A stretch of DNA of 60,780 nt, taken from the NCBI GenBank assembly GCA_020851035.1, contig JADZDM010000011.1:1-60780 (forward strand). The letters run 5' to 3'. The translations under genes and the position numbers were made by a program. The notes under the pieces are model-generated. The model made no database searches, was not told the origin of the DNA, and saw nothing but the letters and a program-made list of their open reading frames with translations. Shown in pieces: positions 37,685 to 45,255 of this stretch (the stretch's first letter is position 1; each line of letters starts with the position of its first letter). The DNA is from Gemmatimonadaceae bacterium (GTDB lineage: Bacteria > Gemmatimonadota > Gemmatimonadetes > Gemmatimonadales > Gemmatimonadaceae).

Positions 37685-38451
37685 TGGTGCGCGCGGCGTG
37701 CGTGATCCCCGCCTACGACGCGGCGGCCAGCATCGCCGACGTGGTGCGCGGGGTGCGCGCGAGTGCGCCGTCGCTGCTGGTCATCGTCGTGGACGACGGC
37801 TCGCAGGACGGCACGCAGGCCGCGGCGCTGGCGGCCGGCGCCGATGCCGTGCTCCGTCACGACCGGAACCGGGGCAAGGGACGCGCCCTGCTCACCGGCT
37901 TTGCGCATGCGTTCGCGCTGTCGCCGCGCATCGATGCCGTCGTGACGATGGATGCCGATGGCCAGCATGATCCCGCCGCGCTGCCGGCGCTGCTGATGGC
38001 ACTCGAGACGGCCGACCTCGTGCTTGGCGCGCGCCGCCGCCGCGGCACCTCGATGCCGCTGCACCGACGCCTCGCCAACGGCCTCTCCACCCGGGCCATC
38101 GCCTGGTGCGCCGGCCAGCCGGTGCGCGACGCCCAGTGCGGCTTCCGCGGCATCCGTCGCGCCCTCCTCGAACGGGTGCCGCACGTCGGGGAGCGCTACG
38201 AGGCCGAAACGGCGTTCGTCATTCGCGCCGCCCGCGCAGGCGCTATCATCGCAGAGACCGAAATCCCCACGCGCTACGGCCCGCCGAGCCACTTCCGCCC
38301 GCTGCGGGATGCGGCACGGGTCGTGGCCACCATCTGGTCCCACCGCCCATCCCGCTCGATCGCATGCGACTCCTCCTCACCAACGACGACGGCATCCTCG
38401 CCCATGGTCTCGACTGCCTGGTCCGCGCCGCCGAACCGCTGGGGGAGGTGA
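37681..38451 (+). CDS. GT2-family glycosyltransferase
   Basis: The 256-residue protein has the GT2 fold, with the nucleotide-sugar site VIPAYDAAASI, VVDDGSQDGT and a DADGQHDP metal motif (about residue 92). The last ~30 residues (SIACDSSSPTTTASSP...) are read across the start of surE in another frame and look like non-coding translation. The ancestral stop was probably lost. The donor and acceptor are unknown. Confidence 0.85.
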   Translation: MMVRAACVIPAYDAAASIADVVRGVRASAPSLLVIVVDDGSQDGTQAAALAAGADAVLRHDRNRGKGRALLTGFAHAFALSPRIDAVVTMDADGQHDPAALPALLMALETADLVLGARRRRGTSMPLHRRLANGLSTRAIAWCAGQPVRDAQCGFRGIRRALLERVPHVGERYEAETAFVIRAARAGAIIAETEIPTRYGPPSHFRPLRDAARVVATIWSHRPSRSIACDSSSPTTTASSPMVSTAWSAPPNRWGR

Positions 38452-39125
38452 CGGTTGTCGCCCCCGATCGCGAACAGAGCGCGACCAGCCACTCGCTGAC
38501 GCTGCACCACCCGCTGCGCCCCGTGCGACGCGGGGAGCGTCGCTGGCAGGTGGATGGCACGCCCACCGACTGTGCGATGCTCGCCATCGAGGCCCTGATG
38601 CCCGAGCGCCCGGACTTCGTGCTCAGCGGCATCAACCACGGCCACAACATGGGCGAGGACGTGCTGTATTCGGGAACCGTGGCGGCGGCCATGGAAGGGC
38701 TCTCGCTCGGTGTGCCGGCGATCGCCCTCAGCTTCGCCGGCGGCGACCTGCGCGCCGACATGACCAAGCTCGACGAGCTGGTGGCGCCGCTCACGGACCT
38801 GCTCGGTCACCTGATGTCGCTGGACATGCCGCGGGGGACGCTGCTGAACATCAACCTGCCGCCGCGGCGTGGCGAGGAGGTCGCGGGGGTCCGGCTGACA
38901 CGGCTCGGGCGCCGCGCCTACTCGAATGCGCTGGCGAAGATGCAGGACCCGTGGGGCCGTCCGATCTACTGGATCGGCGGCGGCTCCATTTCGTGGGAGG
39001 GCGACGCGGATTCGGACTTCCGTGCCGTACAGGACGGTTACATTAGCGTCACTCCCCTCCACCTCGACCTGACACACCACGCCATGCTCGACGCGTCGCA
39101 CACCTGGTGGCGAGCGCCCTCGTGA
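38364..39125 (+). CDS. surE: 5'/3'-nucleotidase SurE
   Basis: SurE removes phosphate from nucleotides and helps survival in stationary phase. The 253-residue protein starts with the canonical MRLLLTNDDGILAHGL, where the DD pair binds metal. SGINHGHNMGEDVLYSGTVAAA is intact. ATG 38364 gives this exact N-terminus although it lies 88 bases inside the preceding gene. surE and pcm neighbour each other in many bacteria. Confidence 0.95.
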   Translation: MRLLLTNDDGILAHGLDCLVRAAEPLGEVTVVAPDREQSATSHSLTLHHPLRPVRRGERRWQVDGTPTDCAMLAIEALMPERPDFVLSGINHGHNMGEDVLYSGTVAAAMEGLSLGVPAIALSFAGGDLRADMTKLDELVAPLTDLLGHLMSLDMPRGTLLNINLPPRRGEEVAGVRLTRLGRRAYSNALAKMQDPWGRPIYWIGGGSISWEGDADSDFRAVQDGYISVTPLHLDLTHHAMLDASHTWWRAPS

Positions 39126-39781
39126 CCGTGCACGAAATGCGCGGCCCGCGGCGTCGCCTGATCGAGACGCTGCAGGCGAACGGGATTCGGGACCTGGCCG
39201 TGCTGCGCGCCTTCGACGAGGTGCCGCGGCATCTTTTCGTGCCGACGGGCGTGAGTCACCGGGCGTATGAGGACAGCGCGCTGCCGATCGGCTCCGGCCA
39301 GACGATCTCGCAGCCGAGCATCCATGCGCTGTACCTGGATGTCCTCGGGCTGACGGGCCGGGAGCGCGTGCTCGAGGTGGGCACGGGATCGGGATTCCAG
39401 ACTGCGCTGCTGGCGCGACTGGCAGCGCAGGTGTTCACGATCGAGCGCGTGAACGCCCTGATGGATCGCGCGAAGGAGGTGCTGCGCAGCCTCGGCGTGA
39501 ACAACGTCTCGTTCCTCGTCGGTGACGGGACGATCGGGTGGCGCGAATACGGGCCCTACGACGCGATCCTCGTCGGTGCCGGCTCTCCGACGGTGCCGCA
39601 GCCACTCATCGACCAGCTGGCGGTGGGCGGTCGGCTGTTGTGCCCGGTGGGCGACCGGGCGAAGCAGGAGGTGGTGCTCGTCCGGCGCGACCTGAGTGGC
39701 ATCCGGACCACGACGATCACGGACGCGCGCTTCGTGCCGCTGGTCGGCACACACGGGTGGGTCGAGGGCGCGCCGACGTGA
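39122..39781 (+). CDS. pcm: Protein-L-isoaspartate O-methyltransferase
   Basis: Pcm repairs isoaspartyl damage using S-adenosylmethionine. The 219-residue protein has ALPIGSGQTISQPSIHALYLD and the SAM motif VLEVGTGSGFQTALLA. GTG 39122 gives a GTGA overlap with surE; GTG 39107 is possible but would overlap by 19 bases. The surE-pcm pair is a known damage-repair linkage. Confidence 0.93.
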   Translation: MTVHEMRGPRRRLIETLQANGIRDLAVLRAFDEVPRHLFVPTGVSHRAYEDSALPIGSGQTISQPSIHALYLDVLGLTGRERVLEVGTGSGFQTALLARLAAQVFTIERVNALMDRAKEVLRSLGVNNVSFLVGDGTIGWREYGPYDAILVGAGSPTVPQPLIDQLAVGGRLLCPVGDRAKQEVVLVRRDLSGIRTTTITDARFVPLVGTHGWVEGAPT

Positions 39782-40095
39782 CCGACGGGCTCGGCCGCAT
39801 CACTCCGACCGGCACCATCCTGCACATCATCGTGCACGGGAAGGTGCAGGGGGTCGGCTTCCGCTGGTTCGTGCGCACCGAGGCGCGCCGGCTTGGCCTG
39901 GCGGGGTGGGTGCGCAACCTGCCTGATGGCACGGTGGAGCTTCGCGCGTCGGGCATCGCACAGTTCCTCGCGGCGCTCGAGCAGGCCGTGCAGCGTGGAC
40001 CGGATGGCGCTGCCGTGACCCAGATCTCCCCGGTCGCGCAACCCACCCCGGATTCCCGCACCGACACGCCCTATCCCTTCATCATCCTGCGCTGA
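39778..40095 (+). CDS. Acylphosphatase
   Basis: The 105-residue enzyme hydrolyses acyl phosphates. The family motifs are clear: GKVQGVGFRWFV, with the catalytic Arg, and GWVRNLPDGTVEL, with the catalytic Asn. GTG 39778 overlaps pcm (GTGA). It is slightly longer than the usual ~90 residues because of an N-terminal extension. Confidence 0.9.
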   Translation: MTDGLGRITPTGTILHIIVHGKVQGVGFRWFVRTEARRLGLAGWVRNLPDGTVELRASGIAQFLAALEQAVQRGPDGAAVTQISPVAQPTPDSRTDTPYPFIILR

Positions 40096-40631
40096 TGCCC
40101 GCGTCCCACGAAGCGCAGGAACGCCTGCGCCCGCTGATCCGCGAAGTCCGGAACTATCCGATCCCGGGGATCAACTTCCGCGACATCACCCCGCTGCTTG
40201 GCGACGCCTCGGGCTTCGCGATGGCGGTGGTCGGGATGATCACGCCCTGGCGCGACGCGGGCATCACCCACGTGGTGGGCATGGAGAGTCGCGGGTTCAT
40301 GTTCGCCGCGCCGGTGGCGCTTGGCCTCAATGCGGGCTTTGTGCCGGTGCGGAAGCCGGGGAAGCTGCCGCGGACCGTCCTGCGCGAGGCGTACGCCCTG
40401 GAATACGGCACCGATGCCCTGGAGATGCACGCGGATGCGCTCCCGGAGGGGTCGCGGGTGCTGATCGTGGATGACGTGCTGGCGACGGGAGGCACCGCGC
40501 GGGCCGCTGCGCGCCTCGTGGAGAACGCCGGGGCGCTCCTGGTGGGATTCGGCTTCTGCATCAGCGTCGAGGCCCTGAACGGCCGTGCGGTGCTCGGCGC
40601 GGCGCGGGTCGAGACGCTGCTGGAGTACTGA
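40095..40631 (+). CDS. apt: Adenine phosphoribosyltransferase
   Basis: Apt salvages adenine to AMP using PRPP. The 178-residue protein has the typical N-terminus REVRNYPIPGINFRDITPLL, GMESRGFMFAAPVALGL and the PRPP loop VLIVDDVLATGGTARAA. ATG 40095 shares one base with the acylphosphatase stop. It is the last gene of the long plus-strand series. Confidence 0.95.
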   Translation: MPASHEAQERLRPLIREVRNYPIPGINFRDITPLLGDASGFAMAVVGMITPWRDAGITHVVGMESRGFMFAAPVALGLNAGFVPVRKPGKLPRTVLREAYALEYGTDALEMHADALPEGSRVLIVDDVLATGGTARAAARLVENAGALLVGFGFCISVEALNGRAVLGAARVETLLEY

Positions 40632-40646
40632 GCGGCGCGCCGCTGG

Positions 40647-40675
40647 CTGACGCCTCGGCGGGGGCACGTTAATTT
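40647..40675 (+). promoter_or_regulatory. Candidate tRNA-Arg promoter
   Basis: CTGACG (40647-40652) and TAATTT (40670-40675), 17 bases apart, lie just before the tRNA. A 14-bp palindrome AGCGGCGCGCCGCT (40631-40644), directly after apt, may serve as a weak terminator. Confidence 0.4.
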
Positions 40676-40683
40676 GCGGTTCG

Positions 40684-40757
40684 GCCCCCGTAGCTCAGGT
40701 GGATAGAGCAGCAGTTTCCTAAACTGTTGGCCGGGCGTTCGAGTCGCCCCGGGGGCA
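40684..40757 (+). tRNA. tRNA-Arg (anticodon CCU)
   Basis: A full cloverleaf folds: acceptor GCCCCCG with CGGGGGC, D arm GCTC/GAGC, anticodon stem GCAGT/ACTGT around loop TTCCTAA, T arm GGGCG/CGCCC around TTCGAGT. The anticodon is CCT, reading the rare AGG codon. CCA is not encoded. No duplicated 3' end was seen nearby, so I find no sign of an integrated element. Confidence 0.93.
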
Positions 40758-40785
40758 CTGCAGTCGGGAAGTCACGGCCGGCCGT

Positions 40786-40814
40786 GGGCACGGGAGCGGT
40801 CCGCTCGCGTGCCC
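40786..40814. terminator. Convergent hairpin between tRNA-Arg and the AMP-ligase gene
   Basis: GGGCACG-g-GAGCG-gtc-CGCTC-g-CGTGCCC forms a symmetrical hairpin. A separate perfect palindrome, CACGGCCGGCCGTG, lies at 40773-40786. The T run usual for intrinsic terminators is absent on both strands. Confidence 0.45.
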
Positions 40815-40822
40815 CGGCGGCG

Positions 40823-42187
40823 TCAGGGCTGCGGCAGCCGCTGCCGGTCGATCTCTCCCTTCGGCGTGCGCACCCAGCGGTCCGCCGGTACGAGGCGAAC
40901 CGCCTGCACCCACGACTGCAGCGTGCCGAGCCGCGCACGCACCGCCGCCTCCGCGCTCACGCCGTCAGCCGTGGAATGGAGCACGTCGATCGACCTGCCA
41001 TCGCCGCTGGTGAGCACCACCTCCGACACCTGCGGCAGCGCCTCGCGGATCGTGTGCTCGAGCGTCGCCACGTCGACCTGCGTGCCGTTCGCGAGCTTGA
41101 ACGACAGCGACGCCCGTCCGCGGTGCACGTACACGCCACCCTCGATCGTCACGCGGTCGTCGGTGCGGTGCCAACGGTCCGGATCGAGCGCGTGAAAGGA
41201 GCCGTGCTCCCACGTGCCGGCGCAGGCGTTCGGCCCCCGGAACGACAACACGCCGTCAGCCTCGATCCGTACCTCGCAGCCCACCGGACGCCCGAGGATG
41301 AACGGCCTGAACTCCCCGGGATCTCCGAGCATGATTCCCGGGCTCGCCTCGGTCTGCCCGTAGCCGACGCGCAGGCGCGTGCCCGCGAGGATGGGGACCA
41401 GGGCGGTGTCGATCGCCGCCCCGCCTACGATGCCGCCGTGCACGCGCCGCAGCAGCGCGAGCCCGTCGTCCTGGGCCGCGAGTCGCATGACCGTCAGCGG
41501 CACCATGCTCAGGTGCGTGACGTCCTGTGCCCGCGCGACGCCGACGATCGCGTCGGCCGTCCTGGCGGGCGCCGCCGTCACCACGATCCGCCGCGCACGC
41601 AGCAGTGCGGGCAGGAGCCCGAGCACCAGGCCGAACGCATGATGCCACGGCAGGATGCCGTGCACGCATTCTCCCTCGACCGCCAGGTGCGGCAAGTGGC
41701 TCGAGAGCACGGCGAGCACTCCGGTGTCGGAGAGGCCGATCCACCGCGCGCTGCCCATGGTGCCGGAACTGCGGAGCAGGAACGCGAGCGTGTCGGTGCG
41801 CTGCAGCGCACGCTGGGGCTGCAGCGGACTGCCGGGTGGCCCGCCCGTGCGCGCGGGAACGGCGACGTTCGGGTGCGACGAGTGCAGCGCCACCGCGAGC
41901 CGCGCATCGAGCTGGCCAAGCAATGGCACGACATCCTCACGCTCGGGCACGGGCGCGAGCGTGATGCCGTCGGCGAGCGTCGCCGCGAGCAGCTGCACGA
42001 ATGCCGCGCCGTTCGGCAGCGCGCAGACCACGCGGTCACCGCGCGCGATGCCGGCACGGCGCAGGGCGCGCGCCCAGTCGTTCGCGCCGTGGTGCAGCGC
42101 GGTGGCGGACAGGCGCACACCGTCCGCCACCAGGTCGGCGGCGCCCGGAGCCTCGAACATGTCCTGCAGTGCCGAGTTGCCTGACAT
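40823..42187 (-). CDS. AMP-dependent synthetase/ligase-like protein
   Basis: The 454-residue protein is an adenylate-forming enzyme (acyl- or aryl-CoA ligase type) but shorter than the usual 500-550. The phosphate loop reads LLRSSGTMGSARW, the A5 motif is VGYGQTEASPG, the A7-A8 region is HRTDDRVTIEGGVYVHRGRASLSFKLANG, and a C-terminal Lys lies in VRTPKGEIDRQ. The substrate is unknown. ATG at 42187 (MSGNSALQDMFEAPG) is the likely start. It is 67 bases downstream of gluQ-RS on the same strand. Confidence 0.75.
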   Translation of the reverse strand: MSGNSALQDMFEAPGAADLVADGVRLSATALHHGANDWARALRRAGIARGDRVVCALPNGAAFVQLLAATLADGITLAPVPEREDVVPLLGQLDARLAVALHSSHPNVAVPARTGGPPGSPLQPQRALQRTDTLAFLLRSSGTMGSARWIGLSDTGVLAVLSSHLPHLAVEGECVHGILPWHHAFGLVLGLLPALLRARRIVVTAAPARTADAIVGVARAQDVTHLSMVPLTVMRLAAQDDGLALLRRVHGGIVGGAAIDTALVPILAGTRLRVGYGQTEASPGIMLGDPGEFRPFILGRPVGCEVRIEADGVLSFRGPNACAGTWEHGSFHALDPDRWHRTDDRVTIEGGVYVHRGRASLSFKLANGTQVDVATLEHTIREALPQVSEVVLTSGDGRSIDVLHSTADGVSAEAAVRARLGTLQSWVQAVRLVPADRWVRTPKGEIDRQRLPQP

Positions 42188-42254
42188 CGTCACGTCGTCG
42201 CTGGATGCATGGGCGGAACGTACACCGGCACCGTGGCACCACGTGGCCCGCGTA

Positions 42255-43232
42255 TCAGCGCCAGCCGTCCCACAGCGACGCGAGGTCGCGGGCGCCGAGC
42301 GGCGACGGCGTCGCCTGCAGCCCACCGAGGAAGGCCGCATGACCCAGCGCCCGCTCGGCGCTCCACCCGGCGGCGCGGAGTTCACACAGTGCGGTGTCAC
42401 CTGTCGACTTGCTGAGCTTGGCGCCATCAGGGCGGGTCACGAGCGGATGGTGCAGCACGAGCGGCGCCACCGTCCGCCCGAGCATCCCGCCGAGTAGAAG
42501 CTGTCGCCCAGTGGAGTCGAGGAGGTCGTCGCCGCGGATGATGAGCCGGACGTCCTGCCGGATGTCGTCCACGACCACGGCGAACTGGTACGTCCAATGC
42601 CCGTTGCGGTCGCGCACGAGCAGGTCGCCGCACTGCGCCGCCGGCACTTGGTGCAGCGTGCCGTGTCGGAGGTCGTCGAACAAGACCACGCCGTCATCGA
42701 TGCGGACCCGCCGGGCCGGCGTCTCGTCGGCGGGCACCCGGGCCAGGCGGCAGGTGCCGGGATACCGGCGTTCCAGCGCGTCAGGACCGGTGCCATCGAC
42801 GGCGATCTGCCGGCGCGAGCAGCGGCAGGGATAGATCCTGCCATCGCGGTCGAGTGCATCGAGCGCGGCGTGGAATGGCGCGGGATCCGCGTGCTGCCGA
42901 AGGGGTGCAGGGAATCCCGCAGCGAGGTTGTCGCCATGCAGCCCCAGCCACTCCAGGTCCTCGAGGATGCCGCGGTCGAACTCGTCCCGCGCACGCAGGC
43001 GGTCGTGGTCCTCGATCCGAACCAGCACCAGGCCGCCGAAGGCGCGCGCGATACTCCAGACGAACACCGCGTTCACCGCATGTCCGAGGTGGAGCCGGCC
43101 GGTCGGCGCCGGGGCGAACCGCGTCCGCCAGCCTGGCTGGAGCGCCGCCCGCAGTCGCGCGCGCAGCGCCACGTGCGCAGCTTGGGGCAGGGCGGGGTTC
43201 ACGCCGCGCGAATCTGCGTGGCGCAGGACCAC
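42255..43232 (-). CDS. gluQ: Glutamyl-Q tRNA(Asp) synthetase
   Basis: GluQ-RS attaches glutamate to queuosine in tRNA-Asp. The 325-residue protein lacks the anticodon-binding domain of GltX and has RFAPAPTGRLHLGHAVNAV, RIEDHDR and KLSKSTGDT. A cysteine pair (CRCSRR) is typical of the zinc site. ATG 43232 is used; GTG 43202 is an alternative that fits the family start slightly better. It is divergent from the methyltransferase gene. Confidence 0.88.
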   Translation of the reverse strand: MVLRHADSRGVNPALPQAAHVALRARLRAALQPGWRTRFAPAPTGRLHLGHAVNAVFVWSIARAFGGLVLVRIEDHDRLRARDEFDRGILEDLEWLGLHGDNLAAGFPAPLRQHADPAPFHAALDALDRDGRIYPCRCSRRQIAVDGTGPDALERRYPGTCRLARVPADETPARRVRIDDGVVLFDDLRHGTLHQVPAAQCGDLLVRDRNGHWTYQFAVVVDDIRQDVRLIIRGDDLLDSTGRQLLLGGMLGRTVAPLVLHHPLVTRPDGAKLSKSTGDTALCELRAAGWSAERALGHAAFLGGLQATPSPLGARDLASLWDGWR

Positions 43233-43258
43233 ATCACAATGGCCAACCTCTCCAGCAC

Positions 43259-43870
43259 ATGGCGTACGACCAGGCGTACTTCGACAAGTGGTATCGCAGC
43301 CGCACCCATCGGGTCCGAACGCCGGCCCAGATCCGCCGCATCGTCGCGTTCACGGTGGCGGCGGCGGAGTACGTGCTCGACCGGCCGATCCGGACCGTGC
43401 TGGACGTGGGCGCCGGCGAGGGGCACTGGCAGCCGATCCTGCGGGCGCTCCGGCCGCGGCTCACCTACATCGGCGTCGAGCCGAGCCAGTATGCGGTCAG
43501 CCGGTACGGGCGCCGCCGCAACCTGCGACTCGGCTCGGTGGAGCGGCTGACCGAGCTGTCGCTGCACGAGGAGCATCCCGAGGGGTTCGACCTGGTCATC
43601 TGCTGCGGTGTGCTCAACTACGTGCCGGCGAAGCACATCGGTGCCGCGCTCGAGCAACTCCAGCTGCACACCGGGGGCCTGGCGTGGCTGGAACTGTTCA
43701 CGCGGGACGACGAGATCGAGGGCGACGTGGCCGAGCTGACGCCGCGCGCGCCGGCGTGGTACCGGGACCGGTTCTCGGACGCGGGCTACGTCCCCTGCGG
43801 CCTGCACCTGTACGCGCCGCTGGACCTGGCCGCCGGCCTGACGGCGTTCGAGACCGCGGCTCCGAGGTGA
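43259..43870 (+). CDS. Class I SAM-dependent methyltransferase
   Basis: The 203-residue protein has the SAM motif VLDVGAGEGHWQPIL near residue 45 and a post-motif GFDLVICCGVLNYVP. The substrate is unknown. It is divergent from gluQ-RS, with only ~26 bases between starts. A small hairpin follows at 43894. ATG 43259 is the chosen start. Confidence 0.8.
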   Translation: MAYDQAYFDKWYRSRTHRVRTPAQIRRIVAFTVAAAEYVLDRPIRTVLDVGAGEGHWQPILRALRPRLTYIGVEPSQYAVSRYGRRRNLRLGSVERLTELSLHEEHPEGFDLVICCGVLNYVPAKHIGAALEQLQLHTGGLAWLELFTRDDEIEGDVAELTPRAPAWYRDRFSDAGYVPCGLHLYAPLDLAAGLTAFETAAPR

Positions 43871-43893
43871 CCGGCCTTGACCGTCTCCAAAGG

Positions 43894-43911
43894 CGAGCGA
43901 ACGCTCGATTT
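43894..43911 (+). terminator. Small hairpin after the methyltransferase
   Basis: CGAGC/GCTCG with a 4-nt loop is followed by ATTTT, a short intrinsic terminator. Confidence 0.4.
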
Positions 43912-43987
43912 TGGTGTCCCGCCGCGACCCGGGTAAGCTGTCCGATCGCCAACTTCGCGGCATATTGGAACCAGCCGGCCTCAGCAC

Positions 43988-44019
43988 TTCCCACGATTAG
44001 AGCAAACTTATATAGTTTG
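43988..44019 (+). promoter_or_regulatory. AT-rich promoter with palindromic operator for the DUF1839-like gene
   Basis: TTCCCA (43988-43993) and TATAGT (44011-44016) form a -35/-10 pair with 17-base spacing. The -10 box lies inside the inverted repeat CAAACT-TATAT-AGTTTG (44003-44019), a likely repressor site. The local low GC stands out from its surroundings. Confidence 0.55.
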
Positions 44020-44133
44020 GTTGTTGTGTCGTCCTCCACCCAGAACGATCACACTCACGCGTATCCTGCCGACGCTGGCACTTGCGCACCCCACTTTCCG
44101 CAGTAAGGACGCGCTCGCTCGTCACGTGAGCGC

Positions 44134-45150
44134 ATGGGTGGAATCGTCTGTATGGCAGCGCGATCGGACTACGGTACGCAATCGGGATTCGTGGGATCAT
44201 CACGACTGGCCTGGCGCTCCTCGCATGCCTGGCACCAGGGTGAACGCGTCTGGAGCACCACCAACGCGCACGTCGACGTGTGGATCGAGTTGCTGCACGC
44301 GCTCGACCTGGAGCCGGCTCCGGTGCTCTTTCCGGCCCTCTGCGCCGACTTCGAGGGCGACCAGTGGACGATGCCCGGTGTCGCTGCCACCGACCTGTGG
44401 GCGACCTACGGCATCGCGGTCGAGGAACTCCGCGTCTGGCGCCCGCTGCTGGCGCACTTCGTGGAGCAGTTCGACCGCGGCAATGCGGTGCTGGTGGAGG
44501 TCGACGAGTTCCACCTGCCGGACATGATCGGCAGCACCTACCAGCGTGCGCACGAGAAGTCGGTCATCGCCGTCACCGGCTACGACCGGCACGCACACAC
44601 GCTGCGCTACATCCACGGCGCATTCGGCGGTTCGGTCGGCGGTGAGGATCTCGACGCGCTGCTGGAAGCCGGCATCGGGAGTGCCCAGCTGCCGCCGACC
44701 GCCCGCGTGGTCAAGCTCGACCGCCTCACCCCGCGCTCCGCTTCCGAGCGGGCACAGGTCGGCATCGCACTCGCGCGCTTCCACGCCACTCGGCTGCCGG
44801 CCAGGAATCCGGTGCGAGGCTTTGCCGATGCCCTGCGGCCGCACAGCGGCTGGCTCTCCGGCGGTGATGCGGAGCACTACCAGCGCTGGGCCTTCGCCAC
44901 GCTCCACCAGTGCGGGGCGAGCTTCGAGATCGGCGCCGATGTGTGCGCCTGGCTCGCGCAGCATGGCGAGCCGGTGATGGGTGCGGTGCCGCACCTGCGC
45001 ATGGTGTCACAGGCGGCGCGCGCCCTGCACCAGCGCCTCGTGCGGGTGCCGCAGTCGGGACGGATGCCCGACGTGTCGCAGACGGTGGACGACATGGCGC
45101 GCTCGTGGGACGATGCGATGGCGATCCTCCGTCCGCACTTCGCGAAGTAG
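44134..45150 (+). CDS. DUF1839-like protein
   Basis: The 338-residue protein resembles the uncharacterised DUF1839 family: HVDVWIELLHALDLEP, ADFEGDQWTMP, YGIAVEELRVWRPLLAHFVEQ and VLVEVDEFHLPDMIGSTYQRAH are recognisable. The fold around ...VEVD...LP...H... recalls BtrH-type acyl or aminoacyl transferases. My memory of the family is that a Cys follows the first Asn of TNCYVDLWIE; here it reads TNAHVDVWIE, so a catalytic Cys may be lost. The start is uncertain between ATG 44134 and ATG 44152; typical relatives have a shorter N-terminus. It is preceded by an AT-rich operator-like promoter and followed by a convergent terminator. Confidence 0.65.
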   Translation: MGGIVCMAARSDYGTQSGFVGSSRLAWRSSHAWHQGERVWSTTNAHVDVWIELLHALDLEPAPVLFPALCADFEGDQWTMPGVAATDLWATYGIAVEELRVWRPLLAHFVEQFDRGNAVLVEVDEFHLPDMIGSTYQRAHEKSVIAVTGYDRHAHTLRYIHGAFGGSVGGEDLDALLEAGIGSAQLPPTARVVKLDRLTPRSASERAQVGIALARFHATRLPARNPVRGFADALRPHSGWLSGGDAEHYQRWAFATLHQCGASFEIGADVCAWLAQHGEPVMGAVPHLRMVSQAARALHQRLVRVPQSGRMPDVSQTVDDMARSWDDAMAILRPHFAK

Positions 45151-45199
45151 GCAGCGCGCCGGCGGGCTGGTCGTGGCTGGCGCTGGTCCGGCGACGTGA

Positions 45200-45228
45200 G
45201 CGGGGCCTGCGCACCGTGCAGGCCCCGC
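45200..45228. terminator. Convergent hairpin terminator
   Basis: GCGGGGCCTGC (45200-45210) pairs with GCAGGCCCCGC (45218-45228) over a short loop. It lies between the plus-strand DUF1839-like gene and the minus-strand aminotransferase and can serve both. Flanking T runs are weak. Confidence 0.6.
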
Positions 45229-45255
45229 GTCACATGCGCCGTGTCGTCGACGGTG

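Noticed and set aside
40684-40757. tRNA-Arg as an integration site for a mobile element
   Set aside because: I saw no duplicated tRNA 3' end, integrase, or insertion-sequence-like features in the following 4 kb.
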